DNA from: Pokkaliibacter plantistimulans
Lineage (GTDB): Bacteria > Pseudomonadota > Gammaproteobacteria > Pseudomonadales > Balneatricaceae
Reading direction: 5' to 3'
NCBI RefSeq assembly: GCF_003194385.1
Contig: NZ_LAPT01000052.1
Location: forward strand, 1-44,153
DNA length: 44,153 bases
Shown: piece after piece, positions 29,601 through 41,600 of the stretch
Position numbering within the stretch: position 1 is the first letter of the stretch
Layout of the letters: every line of letters begins with the position of its first letter
Notes under the pieces: generated by a model
What the model was told of the DNA's origin: nothing
What the model saw: only the letters and a program-made list of their open reading frames with translations
Databases searched by the model: none
Position numbers and translations under genes: made by a program

Positions 29601-32600
29601 GGCGGTACTCTGTCCCTCTCCAGCGGCACACTGACATCCGGTGGTATTTTCGTTGAAGAAAACTCAACCATTGATATCAGCGGCTCCGCAACTATTGCAG
29701 GTGTCTTTAACGGATCAGCAAGCCTGACCAAAACCGGCAGCGGTGCCCTGACGCTATCGGGCGACAACAGCAGCTATGATGGTGCTATCAATCTCAGCAG
29801 CGGCATCATCATTGTCGGCCACAACAACGCTCTGGGTTCAAGTGCCGCAGGTACCACCATTGCCAGCGGCACAACAATGCGTATCGCTGATGGTTTAACC
29901 GTCGCCGAGAACCTGACCATCAGTGGCACGGGGGTCTTTTCCGCTTATGGTGCCCTGAAAATTAATGAAGGCTCGGGGACAGCCACCCTCAGTGGCACTA
30001 TCACCCTGGCCGCAGACACCAGTATTGGCGCTTACAATGCAGGCGATACACTGAACCTGACCGGCGATATTACCGGCGGATATTCTCTGACTAAGGTGGG
30101 CTCGGGTACCGTCAATCTGTCAGGAAGCAACAGCTATACCGGCACAACGACAGTGAGCACCGGCACCCTCGCCATCGCGGGTGACGGTAGTCTGGGTGCA
30201 GGAGCCATCTCGCTGGACGGTGGTACCACCCTTGAGATCACAGGCGCCACCACGATAGACAATAACCTCGCCCTGATCGACAGCGCTGTGGTGCAAACTG
30301 ATGCGGATGTGACCCTGTCCGGCACCGTCAGCGGCTCAGGCTCGTTGACGAAAACAGGCTCAAGTACCCTGACCCTGTCTAACAGCAACAGCTATACCGG
30401 CACCACTTCCGTGCTGGCTGGTACATTGTCAGTTGCAACGGATGACAATCTGGGTGCGGACGCTGTCACCCTGAACGGTGGTTCGCTCACCGTGACCGGC
30501 TCCAGTGTCAATATCGACAATTCGATTGCAGTTGGCAGCAATGGCGGCTCGATCACCAATGCCAATGACGTCACTCTTTCAGGCACCCTCTCAGGCAGTA
30601 ACTCGCTAACAAAAGCAGGTGCAGGCACCCTGACACTGAGTGCAGCCAACTCCTTCAGCGGCACCACCACCATTTCAGCCGGTACGATTTTGGGAACCAC
30701 TTCCTCATTGACCGGCGACTACATCAACAATGCCGCGCTGACCTTCAGCCAGAGCTCATCGGGCACCTACAGCGGCACCATCAGTGGCACCGGCACCGTC
30801 ACCAAGTCGGGGGCTGGCAATGTGACGCTCAGTGGCAACAATAGCTATTCGGGCCTGACCACTGTCAGTGCCGGTACGCTGACCATTGCCAGCGACAGCG
30901 CGCTGGGCAGTGACAGCGCCGGTACCGTTGTCTCCAGCGGAGCGACACTCGCTGTTCAATCGGCAGTCACCCTCTCCGAGGCACTCACCCTCAGTGGCAC
31001 AGGCGTATCTTCTGCAGGCGCCCTGGCGATCAGTACGACAGGCTCGCCCCTCTCTGTAAGCCTGACCGGTGACGTTGCCCTGTCGGCCGATGCCGTGATC
31101 AGCGTTGGCGCTAGCACTGCTCTGAATGCGAGCGGCGTCCTCAGCGGCACAGGCAACCTGACCAAATCGGGTGACGGACGCCTGACACTCAACGGCGATA
31201 ACTCCAGCTATGACGGCAACATCACTGCTACTGCAGGCACGCTGGATGTGGGCAGCGACACCGCACTGGGCAGTGCCATCGGCACCACCACTATCGACAG
31301 CGGAGCGGCTCTTAGAGTCAACAGCCGGACTCTGGCAGAAAATATCACTATCAGTGGTGACGGTGATGGTATGGGGGCCATCTCTGTCACTGCCGGGAGC
31401 AGTACATCGGTATTGACCGGCACCATCACCATGGCGGCAGACGCCACCATTTATGTTGAGGACACCTCGTCCCTTACCGTCGGCGGTGTAGTTGCTGGTG
31501 CATTCGCGCTGGTGAAAGACGGTAATGGCACCCTCACTCTGGAAGAAACCAATACCTATACCGGTGCAACCACTGTATCTGCAGGGAATCTGGAGGTCAC
31601 TGGCGCGCTGGATGGCACTTCCACACTGACCGTCGCCAGCGGCGCTACGCTGGCGGGTACCGGCAGCATCTTCTCATCTTCTGGCACCTCCAACACTGCC
31701 ACCATCAATGGCACTCTGGCTCCCGGTGTGGAAGGCACTAACAATGATGTCGGCGCCCTTACCTTTTACGGTAATCTGGCCTTCGGCAACAACAGTACCT
31801 ATTCGGTGGACATTGCCGGCACGGATATTGGTTCGACCTATGATGCCGTTGCGGTCAACGGTACGGTCACCATCGGTACGGGCGTAACGCTGTCGGTTAA
31901 CCACAGCTACACACCGGACAACGGGGATGCGTATCGGCTTATCACTAACGATGGCTCCGACGCTATCTCCGGTACCTTCTCGGGTGTGACAGAAGGCGGC
32001 ACTGTGACTGCGGGCGGTAACGCCACCGTCCTCACTGCTTATTACGCCGCGACTGATAACTTCAGCGGAGCTGCCCTTGGCAGCAACACTGACGCAAGCG
32101 GTGGTAACGAGTTTGCCCTGCAGGCTCCCATCGATCAGCCACCTACCCTTGACCTGAATGGTAGCAGCAGTGGCACAGGTAACAGTGTCGCTCTGGCAGA
32201 TGCCATTAACGGCCTGGCGGACATAGCCAATGCCACCGTCACGGATGCTGCTGATGCCTGGACTAACGGTACCCTGACGGTCCAGAGAGTCACCTCCGGA
32301 GGTACTGCTGATGGCAATGCCAACGATGTATTCAATTTCCTCAGCGGTGCAGGGCTGAGCGTTACCGGTTCCATCACTCAGGGAAGCGATAGCAGCGGCA
32401 CCTTCTCTGACGGTAGTACGCAATTTGCCACCTGGAGCTATACCTCTGCGACCGGCGCACTGGTCGTCACTTTCGATGCCAACGCCACCGCCGCTCGGGT
32501 ACAGAATCTGGTACGCAGCATCGGCTACAGCAACGCCACGCCCTATGGCGATACCACCATCCGTTTTACCCTGACTGACCAGTATGCCTCCAATGCAGTC

Positions 32601-35600
32601 ACAGGCGATGTCACCGTCACCAGCTCAACGATCTATGTCGATCAGACGGGGACCGATACTGACGGTGATGCCGCCGATGGCTTCTCATTACAGGAGGCCC
32701 TGGCACGCGGTGTAGCCCAGTCCGGAGCCGACACCATCAAGATCAAGCTGGCTGACAACTCCACTATTACCGTGGGAGCTAATACCTCGGTCGGCGCAGG
32801 CGATACACTGGATAGCACCGAGGCACTGGGACTGACGATTGGTCAGTCTGCAGGCAGTCAATACTCCTTGAAACTACAGGGCGACCTGACCGTCAATGTC
32901 GCGACCGGCGATACGCTGACACTGGCGGCAACGGTCAAGCTGGCCAACGATACCGCCGCTACGGGATCGCTGATTAAGACAGGCGCAGGGACATTAGTTC
33001 TGTCAGCCTCGAACAGCCAAAGTGGCGTGACATCTGTCACCGACGGCACACTGTCGATCTTCAGAGACAACAATCTAGGTAGCGGATCACTCACTCTGAA
33101 CGGCGGCACCTTATCGGTGACGAGCGCGACGACTATCGACAACGCCATAAGCCTGGGCTCCAGCGGCGGCACCATCAGCAACTCTGCTGCAGTTACGATA
33201 TCTAGCGTGATTTCTGGCAGTGGCGCACTCGTTAAGACAGGCAGCTCAACGTTGACACTGTCTGGCACTAACACCTACACCGGCAGTACAACATTGTCTG
33301 CAGGCACACTCACCCTCTCCGGTGGCAATGCCATTGAAGACAATAGCGCCGTTGATATTACAGGGGGCACGCTGGTGCTTGCTGCCAGTGAAACCATCGG
33401 CACTCTTACCAGTACCGGAGGCACGCTGACCCAGGCCGGGTTCACGCTGACTGCCTCAGGTATAACCCTTGATGCCAGCGGTATGGATCGCTCCAGTGGC
33501 GATACCGGCACATTAACGACCAGCAACAATAGCGGCGTGACCATCAAAGGTACCAGTGGTGACGACATCATCATCGGGGGATCAGGTTCAGATACGCTCG
33601 AAGGCGGGGATGGTAACGATACTCTCTATGGCGGCTCAGGAACCGAAGCCGACATACTAGATGGTGGTGCCGGAGACGACATCTTCCGCTTTACCAGCTC
33701 CAGCTCCCTGTTCAACAGCGGCACCAATCAATTCATTGATACTATCTCTGGTGGCGATGGCACAGACACGCTGCGTTTCGAGCCCACCAGTACGTTCACA
33801 TTCGGGTCGGGCCTGGATTGGTCGACAGGTATCAGCGGCATTGAAAAACTCTCCAGCAATGCCAACTCCAGTACATTCAACATGACCTTCAAGGCCAATG
33901 CCTACAGCGAAGGATTGCGTGAAATTGACTTCTCCGATGACACAAACAGCAGCGGCACCAACAATATTATTCTGAGCAACATCACTGGCGGCGGCATGGT
34001 GGTGACGGGCACTGCAGGATCAGATTTGATCAAAGGTGGCTCAGGGGCCGATACGTTAAGTGGCGGCAGTGGCAATGACACTATAGAAGGCAACGCCGGT
34101 GATGACATCATCTCTGGCGGTGCAGGTACCGACAGCCTTAAAGGCGGGTCTGGCAATGATACTTTTGTTGGTACAGCATCAGAGCTAAACGGCGATACGA
34201 TTACCGATCTTTCGGGTGGCGACAGCATTCAGCTCACAGGTGTCACCAATCTGACAGCAGCGAATGTGCGCATCAATGGTTCGACGCTTGAAATCGACAC
34301 CGACTCAACCACCTTTGCCAGCCCGGAAGTCGTTATCACACTGACCTCCGTTCCAACAGCGAGTTTTATCGTGACCACCACCAATGGCGGTGCCGATACG
34401 CTGATTACCTTGAACTCCCCACCCAGCTTTACCAATCTGAATGGCGGTGCAACCTATACCGAAGACGGCACTGCCGTAGTTATCGACAGCAATGTCACCA
34501 TTACCGACACTGAACTGGATGCACTGAATAGTGCGCAGGGAAATTATGACGGCGCCTCTGTCACCATCAGCCGAAGTGGCGGCGCCAATACCGATGACCA
34601 GTTTGGCAACAGTGGTCTGCTGGGTACGCTGACCGAAGGCCAATCATTTACCTACAATGGCACTACAGTGGGCACTGTGACAGCCAATTCAGCTGGCGTG
34701 CTGACGCTTACATTCAACGCCAATACCACATCGGCTATTGCGGATGCCGTATTGCAAGCCATTACCTACGCCAACGCGTCACAAGACCCATCCACCAGCG
34801 TGACGCTGAACTGGACATTCAACGACGGCAGTACAGACAGCACAGGGACAAATCAGGCTGTAGTATCCATTACCCCGGTTAACGATGCCCCTACCGACAT
34901 CGCCCTCAGCGGTACTACTGCATCAGCCTATGATGGCGCGGGAGTGACTGTTGGCACACTGTCGGCCACTGACGTTGATAACTCTTCCTGGACATTCACT
35001 CTGGTGTCTGGAAGCGGTGATACTGACAACGCCTCTTTCAATATTTCCGGAACCACACTGACCGCTGTTGATCCAGTCAGCATGGCTGCAGGCAGCTACT
35101 CCATCAGAGTACAGGCTGATGATGGTGCTTCAGGCACCTACGAAGAAGTGTTCACCATTACCATTAATGATGAGTTACTGGTCACGACCAATCTGGACAG
35201 CACCGATGATGCCTCTGTCAGCAGCTTTGCCGCGGACAGTGCAGATGGCGGTGGCCTCAGCCTGCGTGAAGCGCTGTATTACGCCAGCAACCGCGTTACC
35301 AGCACTGGCAATACCGTCACTATCGATTTTGCTTCAGGGCTGAACGGTCAAACGATCACGCTTGGCAGCAGTGCAACGGTTGCCGACGGCATTATCTTTA
35401 ATGCCGATGATGTGGGCACTCTGACCATTACGGGTAATGCGCTGCTTCTGGCGGGGGAACTGACCCTGAGCAATGCCAGTGCCGACTCCCTGACCATTAA
35501 CTCTGCACTGAGCGACGACGGCTCGGTCAGCTCATCCCTGATCACGACCGGTGCAGGCACCGTCACGCTGGCCGGAGCCAATAACACCGCTGGCACCGGC

Positions 35601-38600
35601 CTGAATACCATCACGGTAGAGGGCGGTACGCTTTCGATTGCTGCGGATGCAAACCTGGGTACAGGGCTGGTGACACTGGATGGCGGCACCCTGACCGTCA
35701 CCGGTTCTGCGGTCACCATCGACAATGCCATCGCTCTGAGCAGCAATGGCGGCACCCTCAGCAATGCCAACACCGTCACCCTGTCCGGGGTGCTCTCTGG
35801 CGACGGCGATCTGAGCAAGACCGATAGCGGCGTGCTGACGTTGTCCAACACCAATACCTATACCGGTGCGACGTCCGTGCTGGTGGGTAGCCTGAGTGTT
35901 GCAGGCGACGATAACCTGGGTACAGGAGCCTTAACGCTGAATGGCGGCACGCTGACGGTCACAGGCAGCAGTGTCACTATCGACAACAGCATTAACCTGA
36001 GCAGCAACAGTGGCTATATCAGCAATGCCAATGCGCTGACGCTTTCTGGTGTGATAGCAGGTGACGGCAATCTTGAGTTGCTGGGAGCAGGCACTCTGAC
36101 GCTGTCGGGCAACAACTCCTACGCGGGATCTACCATCATCAACGATGGCACCTTGTCGGTCGCTCAGGATGGTAATCTTGGCACAGGGGCAGTGACCCTG
36201 AATGGCGGCACCCTGGTACTCACCGGGGGGGGCACCATCGACAATGATATTGAAATCGATGTTGATGGCGCTGTCGTGGATGTACTCAATACAGAAGCCA
36301 CACTCTCAGGTACTCTCTCTGGCAATGGCACGCTGACCAAGACCAATAGCAGCACCACCAGAAACTTGACGCTGTCTGGCGATAACAGCAGCTTTGCCGG
36401 TGGCATCACCGTGACCAAAGGCAACCTTGTTGCCGCCAATGCCGCCGCACTGGGCAGTGGCACTATTTCTCTGACCGGCGGCAATTTACAGGCAACCGGT
36501 AGCTATGCGCTGACAAACTCCCTGTATCTGGCCAACACCTCAGGCTCCAAGACCAGCACCATCAACGTGGCCACAGGAGAAACCCTGACGCTCAGCGGTG
36601 CCATCAACGTTGCTGACTCAACACAGAATCTGGGTAAATCAGGTAACGGTGTGCTGGAACTATCCGGTACCACCGGCTTTAACGGCGCCCAACTGGTCGT
36701 CAATCAGGGCTCTCTGTCACTCGCAGCCAGTGGCTCATTGGGTGCCAATGCTCAGCTGTATGTCGCTGGCGGAACGGGAGAAGTAACCCTGACGGGCAGT
36801 GGTACGTTCAGCAACAGCATTCTGCTGGGCAAAGACCTGACCCTGACCAATGATCAGAATGTGACCCTCTCGGGAGTCATTTCTACCTCTTCCGGGACCA
36901 CGAACGTCACCAAGAATGGTGCAGGAACCCTGACTCTTTCAGGGGCAAATACCTACACCGGAGCCACCACCCTCTCTGCCGGTACGCTGTCTCTGACCGG
37001 CGGATCGGCGATTGCCGATACCAGCGCCGTCACCGTGAGCAGTGGTGCCACGCTTTTCGTAGACTATTACGGTGAAACCATTGGTTCTCTGGCAGGCAGC
37101 GGTACCGTGACCCTCAATGGGGGCACGTTGACCATGGGCGGAGATAACACGTCGACCACCTTCTCCGGAACCATCGAGGACTATGTAGACGCGGGCGCCA
37201 TCACCAAGACAGGCTCTGGCACCCTTACTTTGTCAGGAAGTAATAGCTACAGCGGCATGACTAACGTTTATGCAGGCACTCTGAGCATTACCGATGACAG
37301 CAATCTCGGCACCGGTATGGTGTACCTCAGCAGCAATCTGATTATCACCGGCACGGGCACTATCGATAACACGTTCTACGTCAGTGGTACCACTGCCACG
37401 CTTAACAATGCCAATGCTCTGACCCTGTCAGGTGCAATCTCCGGTAGTGGCAACCTGATCAAGAACGGCGCGGGTATCCTCACTCTCTCCGGCAGCAACC
37501 TGTATACCGGTACCACCAGCGTGGAAGCCGGTGCGCTCAGCATCACCGATGACAGCAATCTGGGTACAGGTGCAGTGCTGCTGGATGACACCACCCTGAC
37601 CATCACCGGCTCCGGCGTCACCATCGACAATGCGGTGGAGATGACCAGCAATGGCGGTACGATCAGCAATACCAACACCGTCACCCTGTCCGGGGTGATC
37701 TCCGGCGATGGTGATCTGAGCAAGACCGATGGCGGTATCCTGACGCTGTCAAACACCAATACCTATACCGGCAGCACCTCTGTACTGGCGGGCACCCTTA
37801 GCATTACCGATGACAGTAATCTGGGCAGCGGTGCCGTTACGCTCAATGGCAGCACCCTGACCGTCACCGGCTCTGCGGTGACCATCGACAATGCCATCGC
37901 CCTGACCAGCAATGGCGGCACAATCAGCAACGCCAATGATGTTGCCCTGTCGGGGGTAATCTCTGGTGGCGGCGATCTGAGCAAAACCGATAGCGGTGTA
38001 CTGACGCTCTCCAACACCAATACCTATACCGGCGCGACCTCCGTACTGGCAGGCACTCTCAGTGTGGCCGATGAAGGCAATCTGGGTGACGGCGCCCTGA
38101 CCCTCAATGGCGGCACGCTGGCTGTCACTGGCTCTGATGTCACCCTCACCAAAGCCATTCTTCTTGGCAGCAACAGCGGGAGTGTCAGCAACGCCAACAG
38201 CGTCACCCTCTCCGGCACGATCTCCGGTGACGGCGATCTGAGCAAGAACGGTGTAGGCACCCTGACCCTGTCCGGCACTAATACCTTCACCGGCAGCACC
38301 ACCGTCAGCGCGGGTACGCTGGTCGCCTCTGGCGGCTCCTCCCTGTCTGACAGCGGTGCATTATCCCTGTCCGGTGGCAACCTGGAACTGCTGAGCTCAG
38401 AAACGGTCGGTCAGCTGTCCGGCAGCGGTGCTATCGCGCTGGGCGCTAACAGTCTGACTGTCAATCAGTCGACATTTGGCAGCTACAGCGGCGTCATCAG
38501 CGGCACCGGCGGCCTGACCAAAACCGGTAGCGGCACCCTGTACCTGAACGGTACCAACCTCTATACCGGCACCACGGTGGTGTCGGCCGGTACGCTGGCA

Positions 38601-41600
38601 CTGGCCGGTGGGTCGGCACTGGCGGATACCACTGCCGTTACCCTCGCCAGCGGCACTACTCTGGATTTGGACAGCGACAGCGAAACCATCGGCTCGCTGG
38701 CCGGGGCCGGTACCGTCACTATGAACGGTGGCTCCCTGACCACCGGCGGCGATGACAGCTCTACTACCTTCTCTGGCCAGATCGTGACTGATGTAGATGG
38801 CGGCGATCTGATCAAGACCGGCAGTGGTACTCTGACGCTGAGCGGCAGCAACAGCTACGATGCCACCACGGTTTCCGCGGGCACGCTGAGCATTGCCTCC
38901 GATACTAACCTCGGTAGCGGTGGTGTAACGCTACGCGATGGCACCACGCTACAGGTGACCTCCGCCGCCACCATCGACAACACCCTGACAGTGGGACTGA
39001 CCTATCTCCAACAGGAGTCAGCGACCCTGTCTACCCTGGCTGACGTGACCTGGTCAGGCAACCTGTCGGGGCTGGCTCAGACGCTGACTAAGACTGGCAG
39101 CGGTACCCTGACCCTGACCGGTACCAACAATGTCAGCGGCAGCGGGATCTCAACACTGGTGGTGGGGGCAGGCACCCTGCAGGTGGCAGAAGCCAATGAC
39201 CTAGGCATCGGCGCCGTCAAGCTGGACGGCGGTAATCTGACCCTGGCGGGCACCGCGACCTTCGCCAACGGTATTACACTGGTGCAGAACGGCACCATCA
39301 CGGTCGGCAGCGGTATCACTGCCACTGTGTCCGGTGTCACCTCTGGCACCGGCTCCCTAACCAAGGCCGGTGAGGGCACCCTGGTCCTTGCAGGCAACGG
39401 TGTCCACAGCGGTACAACCATCGTCAGCGCCGGTACCCTAACCCTGTCAGGCGGCACCGCATTGTCCGATAGCGGTACCGTGACTGTCAGCAGCGGCGCA
39501 ACCCTAGCACTCAGTAGCAGCGAGACCGTGGGCTCTGTCTCCGGCGCAGGCACCATCGCCCTGAACAGCAACACGCTGACACTGGGCGGTGACAACACCT
39601 CTACTACCTTGTCAGGCTCCATCACGGGTACGGACGGCAGTCTGGTCAAGACCGGCACCGGCACCCTGACCCTGTCCGGCAGCAACAGCTACAGCGGCAC
39701 CACTACCGTATCCGCGGGCACCCTCAGCATTGCTGATGACAGCAATCTGGGTACAGGAACGGTGACGCTGGCATTAGGAACAACTCTGGCTGTTGCTGGC
39801 ACCACTACCATCGACAATGCAGTGACATTGAGTGGTACGTCTTACATATCGGTCAGCAGCTCGCAGACCGTTACCATTTCTGGCTCTGTCTCCGGTACCG
39901 GCAGCCTGCGTAAGACTGATGCAGGTACGTTGCTGCTATCTGGCATCAATACCTATTCCGGCGCAACTTATGTGGATAGTGGTACGCTATCCATCAATGG
40001 CAGCACTAATATAAGTAGTCAGGGCATTGTCCTCAGCAGTGGTACAACGCTAGCGATAACTGGGACTGGCGCGCTGACAAACACCATTCTCCTCGCTGGC
40101 AGTGCGAATGTTTCGGTCTCTGCTTCGCAAACGGCTACTCTTTCCGGTGTCATATTCGGTAGCGCTGACCTGACCAAGATAGGGTCAGGCACGTTGGCTC
40201 TTTCCGGCACTAATACCTATACCGGTAATACCTCTGTGCTGGCGGGTGACCTCAGCATCACCGATGACAGCAACCTGGGCAGCGGTGCTGTCACCCTCAA
40301 TGGCAGCACCCTGACCGTCACCGGCTCTGCGGTCACCATCGACAATGCCATTGCCCTGACCAGCAACGGCGGCACCCTCAGCAATGCCAACGCTGTAACG
40401 CTTTCAGGCCTAATTTCCGGTGACGGCGATCTGAGTAAAACCGATGGCGGCGTGCTGACGCTGTCCAACACCAATACCTACAGCGGTTCGACCTCCGTAC
40501 TGGCAGGCACCCTCAGTGTGGCCGATGAAGGCAATCTCGGTGACGGAGCCCTGACCCTTAATGGCGGCTCCCTGGCGGTGACGGACGCGGACGTCACCAT
40601 CACTAAGGCTATTCTTCTGGGCAGCAATAACGGGAGTGTCAGTAATGCCAATAGCCTGACGCTCTCCGGCACAATCTCCGGTGACGGCAGTCTGAGCAAA
40701 AACGGTGCAGGCACCCTGACCCTGAGTGGCAGCAACAGCTACAACGGCGGTACCACGGTGTCCGAAGGCACCCTGTCCATTACCGACGACAGCAATCTGG
40801 GTGCGGGCGCCCTGACCCTCAACAGCGACAGCACCACCAGTATCTCCGGTGTGCTGATCAACGAAGTGGATGCCGATACTCCCGGCACGGATACCGCTGA
40901 GTTTGTCGAGCTGTTTGGCGCCGCCAATATGTCGCTGGATGGCTATGTGCTGGTGTTCTTCAATGGCTCCAACGACAGCAGTTATCTGACCGTTGACCTG
41001 ACCGGCAAGAGCCTTGATGCCAACGGCTTCTTCGTGGTGGGCAGTGCCGCCATCACCGCGGGCATGGACAGCAGCCATAGTCTGACTCTCGCCGATAACA
41101 GCTTGCAGAATGGCGCCGATGCCGTCGCCCTGTATCAGGCCGCAGCCAGCAGCTTCCCCGATGGCACCGCCGTCACCACCTCCGGGCTGGTGGATGCCGT
41201 GGTTTACGACACCAATGACGGTGACGATGCTGGTCTGTTGGTGCTGTTGAACAGCGGTCAGCCGCAGATCAATGAAGACGACAACGGCGATAAGGACAAC
41301 GAGTCCATTCAGCGCAGCACCGATGGTGGTGGTAGCGCCCTGACTACCAGCGACTGGAAAGTGGCCACCCCCACTCCCGGAGCCAGCAATGGCAGCGCCA
41401 CCAGCAGCGGTGGCAGCCTGGAGATTACCGGCACCGATGTCATCATCGACAATACGGTGACCCTGAGCAGCGACAGCAACACCATCAGTGTGCTCAACGG
41501 CGCTACTCTCTCGGGAGCCCTTGATGGCACAGGCAATCTGACCAAAACCGGCGCAGGCACGCTGACCCTGACCGGTGACAGCACCTATACCGGCACCACC

